From Alicyclobacillus pomorum DSM 14955 (GTDB lineage Bacteria > Bacillota > Bacilli > Alicyclobacillales > Alicyclobacillaceae): a DNA stretch of 36,423 bases. Under the pieces are notes generated by a model. That model had not been told where the DNA came from. It saw nothing but the letters and a program-made list of their open reading frames with translations, and searched no databases. Both the position numbers and the translations under genes were made by a program. The first letter of the stretch is position 1. Every line of letters begins with the position of its first letter. Positions 1 through 7,929 of the stretch are shown here, in pieces. The stretch is from NCBI RefSeq assembly GCF_000472905.1, contig NZ_AXAR01000017.1:1-36423 (forward strand), given 5' to 3'.

Positions 1-48
1 GAAGGATGTAACTCAACGCACAAGATGTGCGATGAGCATACATAGATG

Positions 49-165
49 TCTGGTGGCAATGGCGGAGGGGAAACACGCGTACCCATCCCGAACACGACCG
101 TTAAGACCTCCAGCGCCGATGATACTTGGGGCGGGAGCCCCTGGGAAAGTAGGACGCCGCCAGGC
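49..165 (+). rRNA. rrf: 5S ribosomal RNA
   Basis: The 5' arm CTGGTGGC (50-57) pairs with GCCGCCAG (156-163) to form helix I. Between them lie the conserved 5S landmarks, including ACCCATCCCGAACACG and the GGGAAAGTAGG-type segment near the 3' end. The length of about 116 nt is normal. Bases 1-48 are taken as the end of the 23S-5S spacer, so the window opens at the 3' end of an rRNA operon transcribed rightward. The ends are approximate by a few bases. Confidence 0.95.
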
Positions 166-173
166 AAGAGAGC

Positions 174-212
174 AAAAGAGCTCAGTGCTACACGCACTGG
201 GCTCTTTTATGT
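174..212 (+). terminator. Intrinsic terminator of the rRNA operon
   Basis: AAAAGAGCTCAGTGC (174-188) pairs with GCACTGGGCTCTTTT (194-208) with a single wobble and a 5-nt loop. It lies immediately after the 5S gene and ends in a T-run. Confidence 0.9.
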
Positions 213-292
213 AACGGGGCGTTAGCACTTATCTTGGGTTTGTGAAGTCTAGCCCGCAGGCACGTAATTTCTAACCTCTCACAACCTACCTA

Positions 293-321
293 TTGCATCA
301 TGTGGTTGCCTGATGTATTTT
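293..321 (+). promoter_or_regulatory. Candidate sigma-A promoter of the PTS operon
   Basis: TTGCAT (293-298), a 17-bp spacer and TATTTT (316-321). It lies about 120 bp before the first PTS gene, so transcription from here would include the antiterminator/terminator leader described next. Position and spacing are good; the hexamers are only moderate matches. Confidence 0.5.
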
Positions 322-330
322 AGGACCAAG

Positions 331-372
331 GTTAGCGTATTACTGCGGATGGCATGCAGGTATGAGCTACGT
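331..372 (+). promoter_or_regulatory. RAT-type RNA antiterminator in the PTS leader
   Basis: The leader contains TTACTG (340-345) and CAGGTATGAG (357-366). This is the arrangement I recall for the GlcT antiterminator of ptsG (TTACTG...CAGGCATGAG). CGTA (336-339) can pair with TACG (368-371), and CTGC (343-346) with GCAG (356-359), leaving RAT-like internal loops. GCAG is also part of the downstream terminator stem, so the two structures exclude each other. The inferred model is that a BglG/GlcT-family PRD protein binds the RAT and prevents termination when the sugar is present. No such antiterminator gene lies in the window. Confidence 0.65.
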
Positions 373-395
373 GATAGTTCATGTCTGCATTTTTT
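354..395 (+). terminator. Leader terminator (attenuator) of the PTS operon
   Basis: ATGCAGGTATGAGCT (354-368) pairs with AGTTCATGTCTGCAT (376-390) as a 15-bp stem with three wobble pairs and a 7-nt loop, followed directly by a run of Ts ending at 395. It lies upstream of the first gene start (442), which is the attenuator position. Its 5' arm overlaps the RAT. Confidence 0.75.
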
Positions 396-405
396 CGTCC
401 ATGGC

Positions 406-419
406 GGCAAACGCTTACA
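406..419 (+). promoter_or_regulatory. Candidate cre site (CcpA)
   Basis: GGCAAACGCTTACA matches the catabolite-responsive-element pattern TGNAANCGNWNNCA except for the first base. It lies downstream of the promoter and 22 bp before the start codon, where CcpA would act as a roadblock. If real, the operon is both antiterminated by its sugar and repressed by better carbon sources. Confidence 0.5.
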
Positions 420-441
420 CTACAACAAAAGGGGGATGTTT

Positions 442-912
442 ATGCAAAACAACGGGAGCCTCTTAAAAGTCGTTCTCTTGATGGCTGTTATTTTCCTCAT
501 AGGCGCTATCCTATACTACTTGGGACTGCCCAGTGGGCTGAACGTGCCATTCCTGCTCTCTGTGGGGTACGGAATCCTATCCAATTATTCGGCCATCCTG
601 GCCATTGGTCTGGCTGTGGCCATTGCGAGAGAAAACCAAGGTGCGGCTGGATTGGCTGCTTTCCTGGGATATGAGGTCATCATTCAAGGCGCGACGGCCA
701 TTCAAAACTCCATCGACGCGAGTGATAAAAGCGCGTTTGTTCTTGTTGCTGGACTTATCTCTGGTGTACTTGCCGGCTTAATGTACAACAGATTCTACAA
801 CACAAAACTGCCCAGTTGGCTTGGATTCTTCGGCGGCCGTCGCTTCGTTCCAATGGTCACAGCCTTTGCTTCACTGTTCATCGCGTTGATTCTTGGACAC
901 ACCTGGCACTAA
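442..912 (+). CDS. Half-length PTS EIIC protein (N-terminal half only)
   Basis: This is a 156-aa membrane protein that aligns with the N-terminal half of glucose/GlcNAc-family EIIC. It has LNVPF near residue 32, AIGLAVAIARENQGAAGLA, and a KLPSWLGFFGGRRFVP segment at about residues 122-137, and it stops after the next hydrophobic helix. It lacks the GITEP sugar-site region, the second half of EIIC and any EIIB Cys. The ATG at 442 is chosen because AAAAGGGGG ends 6 nt upstream; the frame is open further upstream but without a ribosome site. The gene is first in the operon, 35 bp before a complete EIICB with its own strong ribosome site. The frame is clean and conserved-looking, so a functional partner subunit is possible, but a relic of tandem duplication cannot be excluded. 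Confidence 0.75.
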   Translation: MQNNGSLLKVVLLMAVIFLIGAILYYLGLPSGLNVPFLLSVGYGILSNYSAILAIGLAVAIARENQGAAGLAAFLGYEVIIQGATAIQNSIDASDKSAFVLVAGLISGVLAGLMYNRFYNTKLPSWLGFFGGRRFVPMVTAFASLFIALILGHTWH

Positions 913-947
913 TTCTTTTGATGCTCAGGCGATAAAGGGGGATACTC

Positions 948-2393
948 ATGCTCGGTCAACTACAGAGAATTGGCAAGGCGCTCATGTTGCCGATTGCCGT
1001 CATGCCCGTTGCGGGCCTCTTGCTGCGGTTAGGGCAACCGGACACGTTGAATATACCGTTCATGGCGGCTGCGGGGAATGCGGTGTTCAACTTCCTACCG
1101 CTTCTCTTTGCGATTGGTATCGCGGTAGGGTTCGCAAGAAACAATCACGGGCTCGCCGGTTTAGCTGGATTTATCTCGTATCAAATCTTGTCCTGGGGCG
1201 CCGTTGCCATCAACAAGGATAACAACCTGAGTTATCTGGGAGCCATCATTTGCGGCCTGTTAACAGGTTGGTTGTTTAACAAGTTTAGTGAAATGAAATC
1301 TCGGTCAAGGATGCTCGAGTACATCGGTGGTGGACGCGGACTCGCCGTCATTCTGATTTCTATTTTGTCCATTGTACTTGCCATTGTGGCTGGACTCATT
1401 TGGCCTTACGTACAAGACCTATTTAATGCGCTCGGTAAGTGGCTGGGCGAAACGGGCGCGATAGGCGCCGGGTTCTACGGTTTGTTCAACCGCTTGCTCA
1501 TTCCGCTTGGTCTCCACCACGTCATCAACACGTACATCTGGTTCGTATATGGAACCTACCACGGCCCACACGGTGTCGTGACGGGTGACCTCAGCCGCTT
1601 CTTTGCGGGCGATCCGCATGCTGGCGGCTACATGGCAGGTATGTTTCCTATCATGATGTTCGGCCTACCAGGTGCTGCATTGGCGATGATTCTGGTCGCC
1701 AAGCCGGAACGACGCAGCGTTGTCGCGGGTGTTCTGGGGAGCGCTGCATTCACCGCATTTCTAACCGGTATCACCGAACCGATTGAGTTTGCATTCATGT
1801 TCCTTGCGCCCGTGCTGTTTGTATTCCACGCGGTGCTCACTGGTGTCTCGATGTTTGTGTGTTACGCGCTGGGTATTCGCGACGGGTTTACGTTTTCGGC
1901 CGGTGTGATTGACTATGTGTTGAATCGAAACTACGCGACCCATGGCTGGTGGATCATCCCCATCGGCTTGGTCTTTGGCGTCATTTACTTTGTGGTGTTC
2001 TACTTTAGCATTAAAGCGTTCGATATCAAGACCCCTGGACGTGAAGACGAAGACGCGAGTGGGCCGGTAGGCGGCGGATTCATCCTTGATGAATATCAGG
2101 TTGCGGGTGACCCCGAACAGCGCACAGATTCAGCAACCTCTGCGAAAGCAAACCCGATGTCTGTTCAGGCCAAGGGGTATGTGGAAGCGCTCGGAGGAGC
2201 GGATAACATCGTGGAAGTGGAAGCGTGCACGACGCGCTTACGGCTCAATTTGAAGGACGTAAGCAAGCTGAATGAGGCTCAGTTGAAGGCCCTTGGTGCC
2301 AGCGGCGTAATCAAGCTGAATCAGCACAATGCGCAGGTCGTCGTGGGTACCATCGCCGATACGCTTGTCGACGAAATGAAGCAGCACATGTAA
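948..2393 (+). CDS. PTS EIICB transporter, N-acetylglucosamine type (NagP/NagE-like)
   Basis: Imports and phosphorylates a hexose, probably N-acetylglucosamine, across the cytoplasmic membrane. The 481-aa protein has an EIIC domain (about 1-370) with FNRLLIPLGLHHV and FLTGITEPIEFAF (Glu277 in GITEP). A hydrophilic linker follows, then a C-terminal EIIB domain with phospho-Cys427 in EACTTRLRLNL. Overall order and wording match Bacillus NagP better than PtsG. There is no EIIA domain, so EIIA must come from elsewhere. The segment that normally reads KLPxxLGFFxGxRxVP is here diverged to MKSRSRMLEYIGGGRGL (from about residue 115), whereas the preceding half-EIIC keeps it. Start ATG 948 has AAAGGGGG upstream. 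Regulation is by the RAT/terminator and cre-like site upstream. Sugar specificity is inferred. Confidence 0.9.
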   Translation: MLGQLQRIGKALMLPIAVMPVAGLLLRLGQPDTLNIPFMAAAGNAVFNFLPLLFAIGIAVGFARNNHGLAGLAGFISYQILSWGAVAINKDNNLSYLGAIICGLLTGWLFNKFSEMKSRSRMLEYIGGGRGLAVILISILSIVLAIVAGLIWPYVQDLFNALGKWLGETGAIGAGFYGLFNRLLIPLGLHHVINTYIWFVYGTYHGPHGVVTGDLSRFFAGDPHAGGYMAGMFPIMMFGLPGAALAMILVAKPERRSVVAGVLGSAAFTAFLTGITEPIEFAFMFLAPVLFVFHAVLTGVSMFVCYALGIRDGFTFSAGVIDYVLNRNYATHGWWIIPIGLVFGVIYFVVFYFSIKAFDIKTPGREDEDASGPVGGGFILDEYQVAGDPEQRTDSATSAKANPMSVQAKGYVEALGGADNIVEVEACTTRLRLNLKDVSKLNEAQLKALGASGVIKLNQHNAQVVVGTIADTLVDEMKQHM

Positions 2394-2416
2394 TGGATCA
2401 AGGACTGCATAAAAAA

Positions 2417-2462
2417 GGGCTGTCCGAGCGGGTGGTTTACAATACCCGCTTGAGACAGCCCC
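2417..2462. terminator. Bidirectional terminator between the PTS operon and odhB
   Basis: GGGCTGTC...GAGCGGGT (2417-2433) pairs with ACCCGCTTGAGACAGCCC (from 2444) with a small bulge. It is flanked by an A-run on the left (T-run for the minus strand) and GTTTCAT on the right. It sits in the short gap between converging genes and can serve both. Confidence 0.85.
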
Positions 2463-2479
2463 GTTTCATATTGTCGAAC

Positions 2480-3760
2480 TTAGCCTTCAATCAACAGAGA
2501 TTCCGGATCTTCGACGAGTTCCTTGATCTTTGCGAGGAACTGAACGGCTTCCGCACCGTCGACGATGCGGTGATCGTATGACAGGGCAATGTACATCATT
2601 GGCCGAATCTCAACTTGTCCATTCACAGCGACCGGGCGCTCCTTGATGCCGTGCATACCCAGGATACCCACTTGTGGCGCATTCAGGATAGGCGTAGACA
2701 TCAAGGACCCGAAGACGCCGCCATTGGTAATGGTGAACGTACCGCCTTGCAGGTCTTGGAGGCTGAGTTTGTTCTCGCGTGCGCGTTTCGCCAGCGTGGC
2801 AATCTCGCGTTCGATTTCCGCAAAGCTCAACCGATCCGCGTTCCGTACCACCGGAACGACCAAGCCTTGTTCGGTCGCGACGGCGACGCCGATGTCGTAG
2901 TACTTCTTGATGATGATGTCTTCGCCTTGAATTTCTGCATTCAGCAGCGGGAATGCTTTCAATGCACCAACGGTAGCCTTGGTAAAGAAGGACATGAAGC
3001 CAAGGCCAACGCCATGCTTCTCCTTGAATGCTTCCTTGCGGCGCTTGCGAACTTCCATGATGGCGGTCATGTCGACTTCGTTGAACGTGGTCAACATGGC
3101 AGCGGTATGCTGCGCTTCGACCAAACGCTTCGCGATGGTGCTGCGGCGACGAGACATGCGCACGCGCTCTTCTTCGCGGAACGACCCCTTGTTCACAATT
3201 GCGGGCGCAGCCGGTGCTGGGGCCTTCGGAGCTGCAGGTGTAGCAGCAGGTGCACTTGCACTCGGCGCCACATGGGCCAGAAGATCTCGAAGTTCAATGC
3301 GCCCGTTTTCGCCGGTACCCTTCACTTTATTGATGTCCACGCCAAATTCCAGCGCAGCCCGACGGATTGCAGGGGTTGCCCGGACTGGACCATTGGACTC
3401 TGCTTCCGGCGCTGCCGTGGGCTGAGCTGCAGGTGTTGGCGCAGGCGCAGCGGCAGGAGCCGAGGCAGCCACTTCTTGTGCTGCAGGCGCAGCGGCAGAT
3501 GCTGCAGCCGGCGTAGGAGCGGACCCAGCAGCGCCAATCACAGCCAGCGTCTCACCAATCGCCACGGTGTCTCCGGTTTGTTTTGCAATAGACTGCAGCA
3601 CACCTGCTTCGTCGGCAATGACTTCAATATTCACTTTATCCGTTTCGAGCTCGACGAGGGCTTCGCCGGCATCGACAGTATCGCCCACTTTTTTCAACCA
3701 TGTCCCCACCGTTGCTTCGACGATGGATTCGCCTAACTCTGGAACTTTCACTTCACTCAC
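2480..3760 (-). CDS. odhB: 2-oxoglutarate dehydrogenase E2, dihydrolipoyl succinyltransferase
   Basis: This is the core of the 2-oxoglutarate dehydrogenase complex; it transfers the succinyl group from E1 to CoA via a lipoyl arm. The 426-aa protein has an N-terminal lipoyl domain with Lys42 in ETDKVNIEV and a long Ala/Pro-rich linker. A peripheral-subunit-binding domain ([20 protein letters not shown]) follows, then the acyltransferase domain ending with the SYDHRIVDG catalytic motif (HxxxDG). The open frame extends to a GTG at 3778 overlapping the odhA stop. The GTG at 3760 is preferred because GGGAGG lies 8 nt ahead and the protein then begins [12 protein letters not shown], as in the family. 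It is co-transcribed downstream of odhA; no E3 (lpd) gene is adjacent. Confidence 0.95.
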   Translation of the reverse strand: MSEVKVPELGESIVEATVGTWLKKVGDTVDAGEALVELETDKVNIEVIADEAGVLQSIAKQTGDTVAIGETLAVIGAAGSAPTPAAASAAAPAAQEVAASAPAAAPAPTPAAQPTAAPEAESNGPVRATPAIRRAALEFGVDINKVKGTGENGRIELRDLLAHVAPSASAPAATPAAPKAPAPAAPAIVNKGSFREEERVRMSRRRSTIAKRLVEAQHTAAMLTTFNEVDMTAIMEVRKRRKEAFKEKHGVGLGFMSFFTKATVGALKAFPLLNAEIQGEDIIIKKYYDIGVAVATEQGLVVPVVRNADRLSFAEIEREIATLAKRARENKLSLQDLQGGTFTITNGGVFGSLMSTPILNAPQVGILGMHGIKERPVAVNGQVEIRPMMYIALSYDHRIVDGAEAVQFLAKIKELVEDPESLLIEG

Positions 3761-3774
3761 TGTGACAGCCTCCC

Positions 3775-6624
3775 TCACTGTAAAACAGCAGATAATGTTG
3801 GTTGCAGTGCTTCGTCGAGAATGCGAGCTTGTTCCGCATTGTGTGCATGTGCGTGACCTTCAGCCGGGCTGGCTTGTTCTGGACGACCGACGTAGCGCAA
3901 CTTCACCTTCGCAGGCAGCAGGGCTTGCAGTTTCGGTTGCATGTAGGTCCATGCGCCCATGTTCTCCGGTTCTTCCTGCAGCCAGACGATTTCTTTCAAT
4001 CCCGGGTACTGCGCGATGACATCTTGCAACTCTTCTTCCGGGAATGGGTAGAGCTGCTCGATACGAGCCACGGCCACCCACGTGAGGTCTTGTTCAGACT
4101 TTTCCATCGCGTTTTCGAGGTCTACAGCCACTTTGCCGCTGCATAGGATTAACCGCTTGATGTCTTTCGCTTTCAAGGCGCGAGTGTCGCGCAGAATCGG
4201 TTCGAAACGGCCTTCGCTGAACGCGGTGCCGTCCGACATCGCCTTCTGATTGCGAAGCAGGCTCTTTGGCGTCATGATGACGAGCGGACGAGCGGTTTTA
4301 CCCAGTCTTGCCGCTTGCAGACGAAGCAAGTGGAAGTACTGCGCTGCCGTCGTGACGTTGGCCACCATCCAGTTATTCTGGGCTGACAGCTGCAGATAGC
4401 GTTCCAGGCGAGCGCTGGAGTGCTCTGGGCCCTGTCCTTCGTATCCGTGCGGCAGCAACAGCACCAGACCAGACGACTGTCCCCACTTGGAGATGCCGGC
4501 AGAGATGAATTGGTCAATCAGAACTTGCGCTGTATTGGCAAAGTCGCCGAATTGCGCTTCCCACATGACCAGCGCGTCTTTGGCGTATACCGAATAGCCG
4601 TATTCAAAGCCGAGCACAGCTGCTTCCGACAGAGCGCTGTTATACACCGCAAACGAAGCCTTTGCTTGTGGCAGCGCCTGCAGTGGAACGAATTCTTTGT
4701 TTGTGTTCACGTCATGCAACACGAGGTGGCGATGGCCGAACGTGCCGCGTTCTGAATCCTGACCTGTCAAGCGAATGGGTGTGCCGTTCGCCAAAATGGT
4801 GGAGAACGCCAGGGATTCTGCCAGCGCCCAGTCCACTTTCCCGCCTTCGTCCAACGCGTTGCGGCGACGCTCCAAGATGCGTTTCAGCTTTGGATAGACC
4901 GCGAAGTCGGACGGGAACGTGAGCAAGGCCTCGTTAATTTTCTTGAGTTCCTCAAGCGAGACGGGTGCAGGGGCAACGTCTGAGACCGCCCATTCGGTAA
5001 ACGGAACGTCTTCCTCGACCTCGCCGACTCTTGCGTACGCTTCTTTCAGCTTTTGTTGGACTTCTGCTTCCATCGCCGCTGCGTCTTGCTCGGACAACAC
5101 GCCTTCAGTCTTCAGAGCGTTCGCATACAGCGTGCGAACCGTCGGGTGTTCGGAAATCTTCTTGTAGAGCAGCGGTTGCGTCGGAGATGGGTCATCTCCT
5201 TCGTTGTGACCCCAGCGACGATATCCAATGAGGTCAATCAAGAAGTCCTTGTGGAAGCGTTCGCGGTACATGTGCGCCAGGCGAATCGCTGTCAGGCACG
5301 CTTCTGGGTTGTCTGCAGACACGTGCACCACAGGGATTTCGAAACCTTTCGCGAGATCGCTCGCGTACCGGGTGGAGCGGCCCTCGTCTGCCTCAGCCGT
5401 AAAGCCAAGGTGGTTGTTGGCGATGATGTGAATCGTGCCACCCGTCGAGTAGGCGCGCAGTCGAGACAGGTTCAACGTTTCAGCAACGACGCCTTCCCCA
5501 GGGAATGCTGCGTCACCGTGAATTTGTACCGCAATCGCCTTTTGCACATCTTGCGAGGGTGCGCCGCCGTGCGTGCGGTCGTCCTGCGCTGCGCGTGTAT
5601 ATCCTTCAATCACCGGGTTGACGAATTCCAAGTGACTGGGATTGTTTGCGAGTGTGATGCGGACTTCCACTTGCGTGCCTTCGCCAATCACGCGGTTCGC
5701 ACCCATGTGGTATTTGACGTCGCCCGTCCAACCGTGGTTGATGCCCGTGGAACCTTCCGACGGAACCAGGTCTTTGTTTGGCGATCCGTGAAATTCTGCA
5801 AAGATTTTTTCGTACGGTTTGCGAAGAATGTGTGCAAGTACGTTCAGGCGTCCCCGGTGGGCCATGCCAATCATCACGTTGTGCGTACCTGCGGAAGCCG
5901 ACAACTCGACCAGTTTGTCGAGCATCGGGACCATCGCGTCAACGCCTTCAATGGAGAACCGTTTTTGACCGGCAAATGTGCGATGCAGGAACTTCTCGAA
6001 CGATTCCACTTCAGTCAGGCGATACAGGAGTTGGCGTTTTTCTTCTGGAGAATAAGGTCTGTGTAATTCATCGGACTCAACGACTTGATCCAGCCACTTG
6101 CGCTCTTCCACATCCGTGACCTGGTTAAATTCATAGGCCAAATCGCCAGTGTAAATCGCTTTCAGCCGTTTGACGGCGTCCAAGCCCGTCCGGACATCTT
6201 GTGGCGCGTTGGGCCAAATCATGGACGCGGGAATCGACGCCAAATCAGCTTCGGTCAACTGGTACTCGGCCAGTTCCAGAATGGGAACCGGAGTGGGTTC
6301 GGAGAGCGGATCGATATGAGCCGCCAAATGGCCGTAGTTGCGGATGTTTCGTACGAGTTCCGTCGCTGCGACTAGACGGCGCGCGAAATCCGGGCTCAGG
6401 ACACTGCTCGGTACGTTTGCTGCGAGCGGTGCGTCGCCTGCGGATCCGCTGCCGACAAAGTCCGCCGGGTTGCCGAATTGGTCAAACAGCGCACGAGTTT
6501 CCTCATCAACCGAGGTTGGGTCTTGTAAATATTGCTCGTAAAGCTCGAGAATGTAGCCACGATTGGGACCGTGAAAATCCTGCCAGAACTGTGCTCTGGT
6601 CGTTGTTGCTGCATTGTCCCCCAC
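3775..6624 (-). CDS. odhA: 2-oxoglutarate dehydrogenase E1 (thiamine diphosphate dependent)
   Basis: Decarboxylates 2-oxoglutarate and passes the succinyl group to the lipoyl arm of OdhB in the TCA cycle. The 949-aa length is that of Bacillus OdhA. Recognisable blocks in order are [22 protein letters not shown] (subunit/E2-contact N-terminus, given here in outline), [35 protein letters not shown], the ThDP/Mg site around [13 protein letters not shown], and [13 protein letters not shown]. The frame opens at a GTG at 6648 that lacks a ribosome site. The GTG at 6624 has AGAGGGG 7 nt upstream and is taken as the start. It is first in the two-gene operon odhA-odhB, divergent from the HPr gene. Its cofactor links it to the thiamine salvage operon at 28.6 kb. 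Confidence 0.95.
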   Translation of the reverse strand: MGDNAATTTRAQFWQDFHGPNRGYILELYEQYLQDPTSVDEETRALFDQFGNPADFVGSGSAGDAPLAANVPSSVLSPDFARRLVAATELVRNIRNYGHLAAHIDPLSEPTPVPILELAEYQLTEADLASIPASMIWPNAPQDVRTGLDAVKRLKAIYTGDLAYEFNQVTDVEERKWLDQVVESDELHRPYSPEEKRQLLYRLTEVESFEKFLHRTFAGQKRFSIEGVDAMVPMLDKLVELSASAGTHNVMIGMAHRGRLNVLAHILRKPYEKIFAEFHGSPNKDLVPSEGSTGINHGWTGDVKYHMGANRVIGEGTQVEVRITLANNPSHLEFVNPVIEGYTRAAQDDRTHGGAPSQDVQKAIAVQIHGDAAFPGEGVVAETLNLSRLRAYSTGGTIHIIANNHLGFTAEADEGRSTRYASDLAKGFEIPVVHVSADNPEACLTAIRLAHMYRERFHKDFLIDLIGYRRWGHNEGDDPSPTQPLLYKKISEHPTVRTLYANALKTEGVLSEQDAAAMEAEVQQKLKEAYARVGEVEEDVPFTEWAVSDVAPAPVSLEELKKINEALLTFPSDFAVYPKLKRILERRRNALDEGGKVDWALAESLAFSTILANGTPIRLTGQDSERGTFGHRHLVLHDVNTNKEFVPLQALPQAKASFAVYNSALSEAAVLGFEYGYSVYAKDALVMWEAQFGDFANTAQVLIDQFISAGISKWGQSSGLVLLLPHGYEGQGPEHSSARLERYLQLSAQNNWMVANVTTAAQYFHLLRLQAARLGKTARPLVIMTPKSLLRNQKAMSDGTAFSEGRFEPILRDTRALKAKDIKRLILCSGKVAVDLENAMEKSEQDLTWVAVARIEQLYPFPEEELQDVIAQYPGLKEIVWLQEEPENMGAWTYMQPKLQALLPAKVKLRYVGRPEQASPAEGHAHAHNAEQARILDEALQPTLSAVLQ

Positions 6625-6669
6625 AGTGCAACCCCTCTTTGCTGTCACATTTTGTTGTATATGAACGAA

Positions 6670-6699
6670 TAAATACTCCGGCCTTCTTTGATCCTACAA
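6670..6699 (-). promoter_or_regulatory. Candidate odhAB promoter
   Basis: On the minus strand, TTGTAG (6694-6699) and TATTTA (6670-6675) are separated by 18 bp, 45 bp before the chosen odhA start. The matches are moderate. Confidence 0.4.
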
Positions 6700-6826
6700 G
6701 GTAGCGCACGCGTGTTCCAATGCCGGATTTCGATGAACTGTATCACAAAGTGAGAATGAAAGGAGGCACGGAAATCGGGTATGTTAAGACCAAAAGCACC
6801 CATGGACAAGAGTGGAGGTAGATATC

Positions 6827-7084
6827 ATGTATGAACGGAGCGTTGTTGTATTACTCCGCCAGGGATTGCATGCTCGTCCGGCGGCTGAGTTTGTCAAACG
6901 GGCAAACACATTCAGAAGCCAGATCACGGTTACGAAGGACGGTAGGTCCGTGGATGCCAAGAGTATTCTTGGGCTCATGGGATTAGCAGCGGGTCACGGA
7001 AGCGAGATCACCATCAGTGCCAACGGCACGGACGAAGAGCAGGCCGTCGAGACGCTTGTACAACTGGTCTCCCAAGAAGGATAG
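6827..7084 (+). CDS. HPr-family phosphocarrier protein
   Basis: Small cytosolic PTS protein of 85 aa. His15, in GLHARPAAEFV, is the site phosphorylated by enzyme I. Ser46, in DAKSILGLMGLA, is the HPr-kinase site that allows partnership with CcpA. Both fall at canonical numbering when the ATG at 6827 is used; GGAGG lies 8 nt upstream. The rest of the sequence (KRANTF, TKDGRSVDAKSI) looks closer to Crh than to B. subtilis HPr, yet the His that Crh lacks is present. No ptsI or hprK gene adjoins it, so it is a stand-alone HPr. It could serve both PTS operons in the window and catabolite repression. Confidence 0.9.
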   Translation: MYERSVVVLLRQGLHARPAAEFVKRANTFRSQITVTKDGRSVDAKSILGLMGLAAGHGSEITISANGTDEEQAVETLVQLVSQEG

Positions 7085-7193
7085 GCCTTAGGGCACATGT
7101 TGTGATAACGGATTCGGCCGGAAGCATCGACGTTGTTTCTCCAAGCTTGCCTGACAAACGCCGCCCTGTCGGCAGGCGATTCTCCGCTGGTAT

Positions 7194-7222
7194 TTGTCAT
7201 GCGCCGCGCCCAGGCGGATAAT
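7194..7222 (+). promoter_or_regulatory. Candidate promoter of the 120-aa gene
   Basis: TTGTCA (7194-7199), 17 bp, GATAAT (7217-7222), 61 bp before the start at 7284. It is among the better sigma-A-like matches in this part of the window. Confidence 0.45.
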
Positions 7223-7283
7223 ATATCGTGGTGGTTTGCCCCCGGCATCCACGACAAACTTACATACAACGGGTGGCGTATGC

Positions 7284-7646
7284 ATGGTCAAATTGGAAGT
7301 ACAAAAGCGGATTATCGAGAGGGCATTCAAGAAACATCCCCTCCCTTTCGATGTGGAACAGGAGACGTTTCGTTGGACGGGAAGTACCAAAGTCACAAGT
7401 AGACAAACCGAACGAACGTATGAAATCAACGTGGACATTTCCCTGAAGCCGAATAAGCGGCTGTTTGGAGAGGTGTCTGCTTGTTTGTGCAAACCAGAGG
7501 GGGTTCGGTTTGAAGACTTGGTGATAGTGACCATGATTGATCCGAAAATCCAGGGGACCATTCGGCTCACTGGATTGCCGAGAGCAGATGAGTCGCATGA
7601 CTTTGCGAAATTCGTCAAAAAGGTGAGTGAGGCAGCGGAGAAGTAA
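7284..7646 (+). CDS. Unrecognised 120-aa protein
   Basis: I do not recognise a family. The protein is soluble and basic, with no signal peptide, membrane segment or Cys pair. It starts MVKLEVQKRIIERAFKK and has a central beta-rich stretch (TYEINVDISLKPNKR, EDLVIVTMIDPKIQG). The end is helical and charged (DFAKFVKKVSEAAEK). The open frame begins upstream at 7194, but the ATG at 7284 fits better, with GGGTGG about 8 nt ahead and the candidate promoter in front of it. It stands alone between HPr and the palindromic repeats. Coding status is supported by ORF length and the ribosome-site/promoter arrangement only. Confidence 0.65.
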   Translation: MVKLEVQKRIIERAFKKHPLPFDVEQETFRWTGSTKVTSRQTERTYEINVDISLKPNKRLFGEVSACLCKPEGVRFEDLVIVTMIDPKIQGTIRLTGLPRADESHDFAKFVKKVSEAAEK

Positions 7647-7670
7647 CGTGGCCGTCAAAGTTCGCTTAGC

Positions 7671-7754
7671 AATTTGCAAAATCACTAGACTACCACTGGT
7701 TCAGCACAAACCATCGCGTTTGTGTGCTGAACCATTCCAAATGGAATTTTGCAA
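7671..7754. repeat. Palindromic intergenic repeat, copy 1, with nested hairpin
   Basis: The arms AATTTGCAAAAT (7671-7682) and GGAATTTTGCAA (7743-7754) are inverted copies of the same unit seen at 20875-20928. Between them lies a second stem, GGTTCAGCACAAAC (7698-7711) against GTTTGTGTGCTGAACC (7718-7733), perfect apart from a 2-nt bulge. No open frame runs through it. The lack of a T-run argues against a simple terminator. Confidence 0.7.
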
Positions 7755-7773
7755 GACGCATCCCGGGTCTGCT

Positions 7774-7827
7774 GAGCGACGCCAGTGGAATCTTGTACAT
7801 CGCTGTAATTTGGAAGTTATTACAGCG
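7774..7827. repeat. Degenerate repeat copy and adjacent 9-bp hairpin
   Basis: GAGCGA (7774-7779) followed by GGAATCTTGTACATCGCT (7787-7804) resembles a shortened, mutated copy of the GAGCGATTTGCAAAAT palindrome. Directly after it, CGCTGTAAT (7801-7809) and ATTACAGCG (7819-7827) form a perfect 9-bp stem. The gap 7647-7929 therefore holds repeats and hairpins but no gene that I can support. An AAGGAGG sequence near 7844 is not followed by a usable start codon. Confidence 0.5.
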
Positions 7828-7929
7828 CATCCGAACGTTCAGATAAGGAGGAAATTAGGGAGAATCGAAGAATATTTATAGTTGAAGGGATACAATTGGA
7901 AATTGTCTGACAGTGAGAGGATATGTGTT

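Noticed and set aside
2615-6066. Long plus-strand frames (373 and 337 codons) opposite odhB and odhA
   Set aside because: Rich in Cys, Arg and His as expected for shadow frames; no ribosome sites; odhA and odhB account for the region.
6781-6831. A 16-codon frame just before the HPr gene
   Set aside because: The nearest AAAGGAGG is 14 bp away, and the frame simply overlaps the HPr start; no reason to see a leader peptide.
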